From Lucifuga dentata (lineage: Eukaryota; Chordata; Actinopteri; Ophidiiformes; Bythitidae), in the NCBI GenBank assembly GCA_014773175.1, contig VXCM01001427.1, forward strand, positions 1 to 64,000: a stretch of 64,000 nt of DNA, written 5' to 3'. Below are positions 37,145 to 48,227 of this stretch, in pieces; within the stretch, counting starts at the first letter, position 1; every line of letters begins with the position of its first letter. The notes under the pieces were generated by a model. That model was not told the DNA's origin. It searched no databases and worked only from the letters and a program-made list of their open reading frames with translations. A program made the position numbers and the translations under genes.

Positions 37145-40100
37145 TAACATGTGCTGTATATATACCAGGCAGGATGTGCGCCTGTGTGGTGGGGGATCTA
37201 GAATCAGGTCCTCTCTTGAATGGCTGGAGCACTACAGGACCTAGGTCTCTTTTCCCCAGCCCAATTAGTACGCTATCCACAATGAGGAAAGTAGACCAGG
37301 CTTCAGGATTTGACTGTGTCACGGAAGTAACCTGAGCGTCTAATCTAAATATACTGGTGTGATGTAACATGGAAATAGTGTCTCAAGCACCTTTCTGCCG
37401 TAGGAGAAACACCCCCACTCCAAAGAGATTACCCCTAAAAAAAAAACCTTGCTACCTAACCCAGCTTCTGATGCAAAGTTATTTACTTTAATGAACACCA
37501 ATATCAAAACTAACAAATCCATCAGGAAATGACCTCAGTATAGTCTCTGGTTTCCCTAAATGACTGGACCCACTCTGAGTCAAATATAAAGTAAAATAAA
37601 ACAGTTAATAAAATAGTCATTGGCAATCAACAGATAACATCTCTACAACAACAACAGATAACGTCTATCTGTCCGGATCTTTAAGGGATGCTCAGCTAAA
37701 AGGACCACTAGCTAGCAGCTAGCTAAGGGTGGCACACTGCTAACGCAGGCTACCGGCGCTAACTTTTGAAATGGCACCTGACCTGAACGGCCTCAGAGAA
37801 CAGTAAAAAAATAATCAGAACAATAGAAAAACTTAAAATAGTCACTCATTGACACATCCAGCCAAAGCTATAACCGTCCCGTTTTTCAACCAGCACTTCG
37901 TGCCTTCCTTTTCCATTCCCTCTCGGACCCACACACATAGACGTCTTGTTTCTCTCCACAGAATTGCACTTAGGTGCCACTAGGTGATAACACCACTCAG
38001 CCTTTTTATCCACACTCTGAACTGATAAGTGTGGAGAGATGTGATATAACTTGAACCAAAACTTTAAAATACTATTTAAAGACTTATCATCGTGTGACCA
38101 ACTCTGTCACGGTACACTTCTTTGACTCTCATAAAACTAAGCCACAATCTTGTAGCAATAAATAAATAAAAGCACTAGCACAAGTACATAAAAAGTATCT
38201 CCTAGTTATTAAGCTACTCACTAAAACACCCGCTGCAGTTCTTCACTTCTTTCGGTATCATCAATACCAAGTCACAACTTCATGAAATAATAATAAAAAG
38301 AAAAAGCCTAAATGCTACCTTGCGTGGACATGAAGCAATTTAATTCCATTCATTGGTTCTCACACATACGAGTGATAATTCCAAACATATCTTGGCAAGA
38401 AAAGGCAAAAGGTCTTTTGTTTTCAGTTTTCAAGTTCTACTGATTCAGACTCACTCAAATAACTGACCACATTATGTTTCCTCACATAAGCTAGCCTATC
38501 TGAGTCACGGGTTAGTGTTTCAATTAACTGCTATCTTAGCTAAACACAGATTCAGCTCAAACATGTAATGTAAACACTATTTTTCCCCCAATCACAATTA
38601 TTTTCTAACTAGTGTTAATGAAAGAGTATCTGAATCCATTTTCAAACTGGCATGTCATCTGTCAGAGGGATGAATGCTATATGTGATCCACCAAAGGTTT
38701 TACTATTAAGCTATGAAGGTGGCACTCTTTCCTGCTAATGCATGAACACATTTCCAGCCAACAGCAGAAAATCCACAGAGACCCAATGCATGATGGCCTG
38801 CCAAGCATGGTCACCTACATTTTAATACTACGTAATTAACTTAGCTTGGCAGCCAGTTAATATGTAGCCAGCAAATGATTTGCATCTAAAGATTATCTTC
38901 TGACCTTCTAATCAATCAAGATGGCATAAAGATACCAACTCTGACCCATCTGACCAAAGCTGTTTTATGAAGGGACTACAAGGGTCAACATTCTGCTACG
39001 AGTGTATGTGTGTGTGTGTGTGTGCAGACTTATCTACAACATACAGTACAGAGGTGTCTGTCATTTAAGAGTTTCCTCTGCTCAGTTCCACATAACAAGA
39101 AGACTGATGTCGATGGATTTATGTCCCTGCTTCTCCATCTCTCTACCTATGTGGCTGAAAAAAGTGATAAAACTAGATCATCCGTGTACATGCTTGACTA
39201 ATAGCCCAGATAACCTTGGTGGAATCCTGATGGGAAGATAGGGAAATGACAGGAGGAGGAGGGAACAGATTAACTGATAGGGTGGAGAGAGAAAATAATA
39301 AGAAAGAGTTCAATTTTAAAGATTGTAATTTGTGATTTGTGATATCTGATTGATGACTCCATTTGAAAAATGTCCTTCATGTTACATATCAGATAAAATG
39401 ATTGCCAGTTCTTAATTATTCTAATGAAATTCATAACTTGTGGAGGGGGGGGGAGTGGGAAGAGAGAACCTTGAAGAAGACAGAGATGAGAGAAAACAGA
39501 GAGAACATGAGTGATATGAGACCACACTGAAACTGAATGAGATACAAAAGCAAGAAAAGGATGTTTTCCACTCCCAGAAATGTGTGTGTCCGTGAGTTTG
39601 TAGGTCCCAGCCCACAGGTCTCTGATGACGTTCATTAGCTGGCTGAGTTGTGTCAAGATGTTAAAGCAGGCTGCCAAAAGCCTTGAGCCTTCGGTGTAAA
39701 GCCGCCTGCCTGTGAAGAGATGACATTCTTCCCAGCGGAGCAGACCTTTCTGTCTTTAATGCAACCTGGCAGACATGGAGCCCAATCAATTAAAGAGCAA
39801 CACTGCTCACTTCACAGCTGCACCCCAGGCAATACTAGGAAAGCAGGTGCAGATACACACACACCTACACACACACACACCCACGCACCACAGGAAACTC
39901 AGCGGTAGGTGCACACACCTACAATCACACACACAGACAGACTGAAAAGACATACACATGGAATCTCAAGTGGAAGCTTCAGGTCCCACTTAGACTTTGC
40001 ATTAACATGCAATATACAGTATATCCAGTTATCCAGTTAAGGAACAATGCATGTCAGCTCAAGAGGTAAATGTATGCCCAATATATTGAGATCCAAATGC

Positions 40101-40446
40101 AATGCAGCCAGCAAGACCATGTCCATATGTTGTCTCTACTCTGCCTCTTCTTCCCACTTGTTAATAAAGTTAACGTTTTGAATCAGGAGCTGCGACTCGC
40201 CATATGCACACAGTGACAGCCCCAGCATGAAAGTTGTTAATTATTTTAAGAAATAGATAAAGCTTCTCTATGGAGCAAGCTGGAAACACAGGCTTTAATT
40301 GCTTGACTGAGATCCGATCATAATGCAGACAAAATCCAGTTAACGAGACCACGTTATCCATAATATATCCAGATGCAGAGATCACATTTTAATCCTTTAA
40401 CCTCTGGAGTCTAAAAATCACACTGACACATTCTTCACTGATGTTT
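37145..40446. other. Unannotated stretch with a CpG-bearing patch
   Basis: 37660-37960 has several CG dinucleotides and GCTAGC/GCTAAC/ACCGGCGC motifs unlike the flanks, of the kind often seen near fish 5' ends, but no transcript can be supported. A GT tract is at 39004-39024, a G9 run near 39445 and interrupted CA sequence at 39855-39935. Confidence 0.45.
39004..39024. repeat. (GT)n microsatellite
   Basis: About 9 GT units with one ATGT at the start. Confidence 0.85.
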
Positions 40447-40472
40447 AAAAAAAAAAAAAAAAAAAAAAAAAA
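40447..40472. repeat. A homopolymer (26 nt)
   Basis: 26 A after GATGTTT. Confidence 0.9.
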
Positions 40473-41317
40473 TTAGCAGTTTAACTCAAGTATCAAAAGT
40501 AAATTTATTTTTTAAGGTAAAATCAGGCTCTGCAAAGTAAGTAGGAACTACAACCATCAGCTAAATGTAGCCTCCAGAGAATAATGAATAATTTGAGAAT
40601 AATTATTAGATTATTAAGCATCCTCTGGCTCAGATGAACAGTCTTTTTCCTCTTCATCTTTTCACTGCATGTGCATGTTATGACCTTTAAAGGTTGATAG
40701 CCTTCAGTGCCAGAGGCTGGGATGATTTCTACTCAGATCAGGAAAATCAAGCTAAATTTTATCCTCTCTATCCATTTGTTCATCACCAATACAACTGATG
40801 CCCTCTTTGAGTTCTATTTTGATAAAGTGTTTGGTGTATTTGTCCAAGAAACACTTATTTTATGTCTTTGCTAATATAAAATTTGATTGTTTCTTTATCT
40901 TCTGATGGGATGAGAAGAGTTTCATGGAACTGATCTATGCAATATACCAAAATGCCTGATTCTGGCTGATTTTGCCTGATCAGAGTTATATGCTGATGAA
41001 TATTATTACAATATTTGGTCACATTGCATTCCAGAAAAAATATATAAATAAAAAAATAAACTAAAAAAAAAAAAAANAAAAAAAAAAAAAGAGCAGGTTT
41101 GTTATCAACATAGTAAAACCTGTTCTACTTGATACTTTGGTCAACCTTTTTCTATAAATCTTTTGCAGGCCTCACCAGTCACATCACAGGATGAATGAAA
41201 CGGTGTCAGCCATTTTTCACAGGCTCTCGCAAATGTAAATGCTTCCTGCTGCTCACAAATGGCTCACGGGCTACACATCTGTGGGGAAAAGATGAAACAG
41301 TCGCTTTCTTTAAAAAA

Positions 41318-41319
<2 letters not shown>
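40473..41319. other. Unannotated non-coding stretch
   Basis: Apart from the A-run at 41063-41090, nothing recognised. Confidence 0.5.
41063..41090. repeat. A-run with N (scaffold join)
   Basis: 14 A, N at 41077, 13 A. Confidence 0.9.
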
Positions 41320-41373
<54 letters not shown>

Positions 41374-41376
41374 AAA
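41320..41376. repeat. (GAAA)n microsatellite
   Basis: About 13 GAAA units. Confidence 0.95.
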
Positions 41377-41435
41377 AGATCAGTTGACTGTGGTACATTT
41401 CAGATTTTCATTCACCGTACCCCTTTGTATGACAG

Positions 41436-41530
41436 TTGATTAATAAGTTCTGAGCATAACAAGATGCAACTCAGAGTAACGCAGTTAGTTATTTTTTAAC
41501 ATACTGGTAATCTAATTAAAACTTGATACA
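41436..41530 (-). mobile_element. Mariner-like terminal fragment
   Basis: TTGATTAATAAGTTCTGAGC is nearly identical to the terminus at 28263. The sequence to its right drifts quickly (ATAACAAGATGCAACTCAG) and no transposase block can be read. Solitary decayed end. Confidence 0.45.
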
Positions 41531-41641
41531 CCTCTGCCAGCAATGCTGGAGGCTGCACAGATATGGCAGATTATTCTTATATGTGTTCTATTAGTATTCT
41601 TGTTTTTATCACTGCTTTACCCCCCACCCCACCCCCCTTCC

Positions 41642-42813
41642 CTCTATGTCAGGGGTATTCATCTAATATTTAAAGAGGTCCAGTTAGAGAAAATTTCTTG
41701 AAGCAAAGGTCCGGAAGATCATAATGTCTAACTATTTAGTGTGATATATAGTTAAGTAGCCTAGTAGTTGTATCAACATCTGCATGTAATCAATACCTGA
41801 CTGTCAAATCAAATGAATTCAGTAAAATTCAAAAACTTTTTGACAATATTTATTGTCACGTAACATAGAACTGAACATATATGTATGACTGCCGATATGT
41901 ATGTTCTCTCATTTACTAAATAAAAGTAGGGCTGCATTTCAAAATAAGAGAAAATAAATAAAATGTGAAAATTGTGCATGTTCAAATAAAGTGCTTAACT
42001 TCAGAAAAAACTTTTTGTGTTGACCCAAAATCCAAGCAACTCTGAGGGAACACTCATGAGCACGTTGTTGGGCAGTGAATGTGTGGCTCAGGATCCTGGT
42101 GGACTGGTCATATTGGGCTCTGAGACTACTTATTTTCCCTGATCTCACTTCAGATTTGAGTGGGTATGTTTGTTCAAAACCTCTATGTTTTTGTCTCATA
42201 ATGGCCTTTCATATTGGCACTTTTAATAAGTGCTACGGTTTCTGAACATATGAGACACACTGGTTTAGTGCTCCCAGTGGGAAGTATGAACAGAAATGAG
42301 TCTGTCCATTCCGGATTAAACGCTCTATTTTCGCTGTCCACTTTTCTTTTTTTGGAGAGCACCACTTGTTCCTTATTTTTGTCTCCCCTTCTCCGTCTCA
42401 CCCGTCTTTTTCTGAACTTTCTCCGGCTCAGTCGTCTGTATCTCTCCCTTTGTTTTCTCTACACGTATCGCTATCTTTCTTTCTTTCTAACGTCTTTTCA
42501 TGTGTAACTTGCCTCTAACTCTCTCTGTGTGCACTGTAGAGTCGCAATGTTTACCGCCTGGAATGCACAGACTTGATTGGCTGAGTGGTATCACGTGGGA
42601 TGGCTTAACTCGCATGCAATTGGTCTGTGTGTTTCCTCATCCACTAAACCACTACCGTAAAGACTACAAAAGCTGCGCCGGTTAAAATAGAAGCGTCCCG
42701 TCAGGTTTTAAATCATAACCTTCTGTTTTGGCTGTAGGTCCGGGTTCGTATGGGACAGCTTCTGGGTCCGGACCCGGATCGCGGTCCGCCTATTAGTGAC
42801 CTCTGCTCTATGT
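41642..42813 (-). mobile_element. hAT transposon, internally deleted, with perfect 8-bp TSD
   Basis: The element spans 41650-42805 (1156 bp). It is flanked on both sides by the same 8 bases, CTCTATGT (41642-41649 and 42806-42813), the target-duplication size of hAT elements. The left end is CAGGGGTATTCATCTAATA; the right end read in reverse is CAGAGGTCACTAATAGG, an imperfect inverted repeat with the hAT-type CAG-GGT start. Sub-terminal AGGTCCAG and GGTCCGGACCCGG sequences match the other hAT copy at 25713. Inside, on the minus strand, is the N-terminal part of a transposase. Most of the catalytic region is missing, so the element cannot move itself. Confidence 0.85.
42010..42401 (-). pseudogene. 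hAT transposase N-terminal fragment (BED finger), frameshifted
   Basis: The frame starts at 42401 with MRRRRGDKNKEQ, then KKRKVDSENRAFNPEWTD, FLFILPTGSTKPVCLIC and ANMKGHYETK. The C-x2-C pair (PVCLIC) and the HYETKH histidines form a BED-type zinc finger, the DNA-binding domain of hAT transposases and of domesticated relatives of the GTF2IRD2/ZBED kind. One extra A in an A run near 42190 breaks the frame. The next frame continues with RGFEQTYPLKSEVR, KISSLRAQYDQSTRI, LSHTFTAQQRAHECSLR and ILGQHKK, typical of the same proteins. Similarity stops near 42010, after about 130 residues of a protein normally over 550. The catalytic RNase-H-like domain is absent. It could be sequencing error or true decay, but the truncation makes function unlikely either way. 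Confidence 0.8.
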
Positions 42814-42952
42814 GATTCATAGTTTAGTCATCATAATGTTGATTTCACATTGACTAAACTGACACTGGATCATTGATTATTTGCCGTTCATAATATTCCG
42901 TGATATTTCTTTGGTTCTGATTTTTTAATTTACCTGTTCCTATACCTGCGGT

Positions 42953-43165
42953 TCCTATTGCACACCCTGTCATTTCAGAAGGAATCTCTCTTTGAATAGC
43001 CTCTTCTGAGGTTTTTTCCACTTTCCTTATACAATAAGGTTTTTAGGGAGTTTTCCTCATCTTAGAGAGCTTGGGCTGGGCTGGGAACTGCTAACGTGTG
43101 GGTCTGCAATGCCCTTTGAGACATGTGTGATACTGGATTTTACAAATAAACTTGACTTGACTGAA
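42953..43165 (+). mobile_element. LINE 3'-end remnant
   Basis: The order TATTGCACACCCTGTC, CTTCTGAGGTTTTTTCCACT, TTTTTAGGGAGTTTTCCTC, CCCTTTGAGACATGTGTGAT and TTTACAAATAAACTTGACTT matches the 3' end of a LINE repeat abundant in percomorph genomes. It is decayed and 5'-truncated. It sits 140 bp right of the hAT element. Clade not certain. Confidence 0.6.
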
Positions 43166-44282
43166 TTTATTAATAATTTACAGAAAAGTTTTCTGTTCAG
43201 ACTTTACTGTTAAAACTGTATTGCTACTGTCATTTGATGATAAAGTTCCCATAAAAATCATGCTTTAGTAAATATCTTTTCCATTTCCACAATCCTTATT
43301 ACCAAATTTGAGGGATCTTTGCATAATATATGAAACAAAAATTAATTTTTTTACAAATCCAATATTAACCTGGCACTGGTTGACAGTGATATCAACCAAT
43401 AAAGAAAATTGTGTAATCAAACAGTTTTGACCTTTATCAGAGCAGAAAATGACAACAGTTTTAGGGATTATTTAGAACAAATGAAAGCTGTTATCCTGGA
43501 ACAATTCATTTCCCTCAGGCTTCTAACATCTTGGCTTCCACTGTGTCCCATGAGAGGAATAATTTTCACCAATCACATCCTATGTGCTGTGCTGAGAACT
43601 CAGTTCAATTTATTCCATTTAGGTCAGAGAACCGAGTAAAGAGAGCACCCTTAAATCTTCAGTCTGCATTTAGAACGGAATAAACTAATTAAAGGGCTGC
43701 AGAGACTACAGCCAGGAATTAGTGCAAGCAGCCCCCCATAACGTGGTTTCTTGCAGCCCTATCGGTTTCTTGTGTCATTTATGAGGTTTGTTCCATTTTA
43801 TTATCTTGAAAAAGCGCACAAGAGAAAGAGTGATTGAGAGAGAAAAGAAAGTCATAAAACTGTAATGGAAAACAGATGTGTGCATTTTGCTGCTCTTTGG
43901 CTCATATTTATTAGCTTGTGATACAGTCCTTAAAAGCTTGAAGTGGAGGCCAGTATGGAAAACAAATAAGGAAGAGAAAAAAAAAATGAAGCTGAAGTGA
44001 TTTATCATTATCCATCCATTGGTGCTTTTTTCTTCTGTTTTCCAAATAAACATGGGGCAGAAATGACTTCGACATGACATTTCCAATTTTCCCAACTTGA
44101 CTCGAGATGTCTGAGGGACTGTATAGATTCTAAGAGAAAAAGAAACCACAGGGTTCAAGATGGCTGCTGTCAGAGGTTCTGCTTTTTAACTGTAATCTGA
44201 AAAAATCTCTTGACAAGAATTCCCTGCTCTCTTCTAAAGCTATGAGCAGAAATGGATCTTTGCCCCTGATTGTACTTTAATT

Positions 44283-44286
<4 letters not shown>

Positions 44287-44321
<35 letters not shown>
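44287..44321. repeat. (GA)n microsatellite
   Basis: About 17 GA units. Confidence 0.95.
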
Positions 44322-44325
<4 letters not shown>

Positions 44326-44525
44326 TTCATTAAATGTACTGCTATTGGAGAAAAGAAAGGCAATGGATACAGATAATACAGATAATGGAGAGCTTGACAC
44401 CTTAAAAAAGAGATGAGTACATTCAAGTATATACTAAAAAAAAATAAGGAGTATGACAGACTGCGTAGAGAAGGAAGGAGATGAGATGTCCAGTGACAAG
44501 ATGACATCAGTTCCTTAGACCACTG

Positions 44526-44573
<48 letters not shown>
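44526..44573. repeat. A homopolymer (48 nt)
   Basis: Longest uninterrupted homopolymer in the window; its length is probably unreliable. Confidence 0.9.
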
Positions 44574-44575
<2 letters not shown>

Positions 44576-45664
44576 AAAGCAAATAAAGGAAAGAGAAACT
44601 GTGGTTAGTGTTGTATGCAGCAGGATTGTATTAAAAAGATGCATTTACAGTCTAGTTTTAGTATGAAATTTACAAAGTGGTTACTTAACAAAACACTGAT
44701 ATGACTTGTGACCATATTCTGATGTTAGTGTATTTTATTCTGTAGTTTGATATACGTTGTTTTAGTTACTGTGTTCTAATTGTATTGTTAGATGATGACA
44801 CACTGGATGTAATTATGTGATCATATCTTCTTGCTTTTGCTGCCAACTAAACTTGACTTTAACTTGTACAGATGGAAGTCTATTAAACATTTGTGATCGA
44901 ATAACTTAAAAAAATCTGCATCAACCTGGCCATCTGGTGCATGATGCTCACAAACAGATCTATTATTCAGTTTTCTCTGGTAATGATGTGCAACCTGCTA
45001 TATAGTGTCTTTTAATGTTCTTTAATTATCTACAGCAATGTGCAAGATGGAATTTAACGTCTAACATTAACATAAATACAAAGTGAAATTTTACCTCTAA
45101 CATTAACATCACCTGCAGTTATGCTAATTTTCTTCATTTCTGCAATCTCCCTAACACTCATTTATGTCAATCTAGTCAATTGCGTTTTTATGCCTGAGCC
45201 CTGGGGGGACCTTCTTACCACAGTAATTATCCTAAATAAGAAATTCTATGACTCATTTGTTTCCCTCTCTCCCCATCCTGCTTGAAGTTTAAAATTTCTC
45301 TTTATTTTCTCTGCTGCTCATTATTAAATATGAGCAGTGAGGAGTTAATGTGTTCCGGTTACCTGAAGTAAAATATGACCATCAACAGGAAACAGAAATC
45401 CTACAGTATGTTATGTTTGGTCGGTTACCTGTATAAGCCTGGTCCACATGGTTACACTTTACTGCCCCTTGTGGCAAACACAGGAAGTGTATTAGCCATA
45501 CAGTGGCTTTTTCAGTGTACAGCATTTCTCATTGCATCTTAAAATGCATTTTATTTTGATAATTCATCTTTCATTGTATAAATAAACGAATATCTTAATC
45601 AGTTCAGAAAAAAACAGATAACTAGCACAAGTATAATGTAGCTTCAGGAAAACATTGCAAGTTA

Positions 45665-45907
45665 AGTCTAGTTGAAATAGAGCTATCACCTAAAACACAC
45701 AGTTAAATCACACACTAAAAATTAAGAGTTTGCATTCCTAATATATATATGTTTGTATATATATATAAATACACACACGTGTGTGTGTGTGTGTCTGTGT
45801 ATATATTTATATATATACAAACCCCAATGATATTAGGAATGCGAACTCTTAATTTTTAGTGTGATTTAACTGTGTGTTTTAGGTGATACCTCTATTTCAA
45901 CTAGACT
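45665..45907. repeat. 243-bp near-perfect palindrome (foldback)
   Basis: The left arm at 45665-45744 (AGTCTAGTTGAAATAGAGCT to TTGCATTCCTAATAT) is the reverse complement of 45830-45907, with two substitutions and one 2-bp indel over about 80 bases. The centre continues the symmetry more loosely through TA-rich sequence and an ACACACAC/GTGTGTGT apex near 45778. The arms could be a foldback MITE or a recent inverted duplication nucleated at the self-complementary CA/GT and TA tracts. No clear target duplication flanks it. No coding sequence is involved. Confidence 0.9.
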
Positions 45908-46457
45908 ATATATATATAAATTAAGATGTATATCTAATTTTCTTATATGCAGGGACCTTCTGACAGTATAGAATGCTACATAAAGACAGTAAGAGGCAAT
46001 CAAAGCACTTTGTTTCTTTTTATTTTTATTTTGACATTTTAATAGGGAAATCAGATAGTAAGAATGAAAACTGAAACAATGTAGGGGGCCTGCTTGAAAT
46101 AACTTTACACCTATGTTGACAATAGGTTACAAATAACAGTCATACACAATAATGTGTGTACATACGTATCTCAATTCATGGCATGGCAAACTATGACAAA
46201 TAATGTGCCAGCTTTTGTTGTCATACAGAAACTGAGGACACAAGTACTTCATTTGTAACTAATTTCAATGTGAATCACAAGCACGGGGACTGGATTTCTG
46301 ACACAAGTTTTTGTCATTACAACAATAACTCCCCAAAGCCAACCACTGTATATGACAGTTACCATGTATTAGATTCATTACCTGTGAAATACCAGCAGGA
46401 GCGCATCATTATGGTTAACAAGATATACCTAGTAATGATTCATATGGGGAATATGGG

Positions 46458-46490
46458 GATCAATTACATGATTACATCATGTAATTGATC
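46458..46490. repeat. Perfect 15-bp stem, 3-nt loop hairpin
   Basis: GATCAATTACATGAT (46458-46472) and its exact reverse complement ATCATGTAATTGATC (46476-46490) are separated by TAC. Function unknown. Confidence 0.75.
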
Positions 46491-46668
46491 AAAACAAAGA
46501 AATGTGACAGTCATGGATTCAAAAGCAGTCCCATCATAAGTTTGTGTGGAACTTGGTAACACCTACAGTAATTATTATAAAATAAGAGTGCTTAATGGAA
46601 ACAAACTGTTTCAAGCTGCAGGGAAATGAACTGAAAGATTAGTTCATTAATGGTGGCTACTTGTCTTA

Positions 46669-46693
46669 AAAAAAAAAAAAAAAAAAAAAAAAA
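46669..46693. repeat. A homopolymer (25 nt)
   Basis: 25 A after GTCTT. Confidence 0.9.
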
Positions 46694-48205
46694 TTGGGTC
46701 TGAGAAGAGTCTGGACAACAAAAGAGTCGAGGACAAGAAAATAGCAAAGATGAATGACTAAGGGGTTATGGAGAGAATTCCACTTTGGGAAAAGTCAGGG
46801 GTCACATGCAACTTTATTCTGTTGAAATAAGTTTTGGTATGGGCAGAGGGGTAGTTATATATAAAGTGTATATATATATACAGTATATATCTTAGCAAAG
46901 GTAAAAACCATAATTATTTTCCAGGTGCCTGTGAAAATCTTGATTTGACGGAAAACAATGGAGCTAAGCAAGTTGAAGAAGACACAACACAACTTAATTC
47001 ACAAAGGTTCATTAGATTAGGAGATCCTGAATTAAAGTTGCACAAGGAAAATTACTGGAGTTAAAATTGTAAACAGTTTAACTGTGCAAATAGTCACATT
47101 TAATCTGCTCATATCACTGTTGATACTTTTTGTAGAGCTTTGTGTCATTATATTAGACAGTAAAAAGATCTTCGTAAGACCAGTCCCAATGTCTGCCTCC
47201 TGTTGATGTAATGGAAAAGTAAATTCAATCTTTTGGGAGACTTCATCTGATTGCTGCTCTCATAGATTGCTTTTTTCTTCTTGGGCTTGAATGCCATCCT
47301 GTCATTCTCAGTCACTTTGACACACACTGAGTGTCTGCAGGGCCACAGTGCTGCCAGTTTTCTGCTTAGTGGGCTGCTATTGATTGCAGAGGGGACTGAA
47401 ACCTCTGATTGTTGTCTAGAACTAAATCTGCTCATATTTGTCCAAATCAGTCATTCAACTTCAGCAGCACAATTCCAAACAGTACAAAATGCAAATAAAA
47501 TCAACAGTGCAACAGCAATATTTGTGAGTAAGGGGTAAGAGATACGTAAGATGTTAAAGTACATGTGACTAGAGGAATTGATTTTAAGTATTATTTATGA
47601 ATAAAGTCATGCAGAAGGATTGAGAGAGTCTAGTTCTTAACAAAAAATGGTGAATATGATGACAGGATCCACATCCAAGTGTATGTTTATGCACAGCTGT
47701 AAAATAGACTATTTGGCAGCACATCCGTTTATATTTTAACCAAAGTCTCTGGTTTTATTAAGAGGCGATCTCAACATCTTTATGCCATGATTGTTTGATA
47801 CTGAGGATGATCTCCATGCAGCATTTTACCAGTTCGTTTATAACGGAGATGCATATAAAATACATAACACACTTACTCAGTGAAAGAGAAAATGAATCTT
47901 TGTTTATGGCTACAGAGGACAGCAGGGATTTTTTTTCCCCCAGTGTAATATGTCATTAGTGTGCAATTATACAATGAATAATGAAGCAAATATTAGTGCA
48001 TTAGAATTGTCCTATATAAAGAATTGCTTCTGCGTCTACTCACTTACTGGTAGAGGATACAAGTTGCTTGGTAATTTGCCAATGAAACTGACCTCCCTTC
48101 ATCAGCAGTTTTGTTAGGCTTATCAGAGGCAGTACATTGCAGACTGTTTGCTTGGTCACTTGGCAAGCAAAAGGTAAGCAAATGCTGTATCTCCACACAT
48201 CAATT

Positions 48206-48227
48206 AAAAAAAAAAAAAAAAAANAAA
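48206..48227. repeat. A-run with N (scaffold join)
   Basis: 18 A, N at 48224, AAA. Confidence 0.9.

Larger units (their letters stand above)
43166..45664. other. Unannotated stretch with two simple repeats
   Basis: GA repeat at 44287-44321 and a 48-nt A run at 44526-44573. A minus-strand frame of 127 codons (43775-44158) has no motif. Confidence 0.5.

Noticed and set aside
37190..37310. tRNA-like A and B boxes on the minus strand (GATAGCGTACTAATTGG and GATTCTAGATCC)
   Set aside because: The B box lacks the GTTCGA core, and no acceptor or anticodon stem could be folded by eye. Possibly a decayed SINE but unsupported.
36934..37335. 133-codon + strand frame
   Set aside because: No family signature; no supporting splice sites or upstream promoter.
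39270..39677. 135-codon minus-strand frame
   Set aside because: No motif; overlaps another frame in the same purine-rich DNA.
41320..41376. GAAA array considered as possible CRISPR or satellite
   Set aside because: Simple tetranucleotide microsatellite with no spacers.
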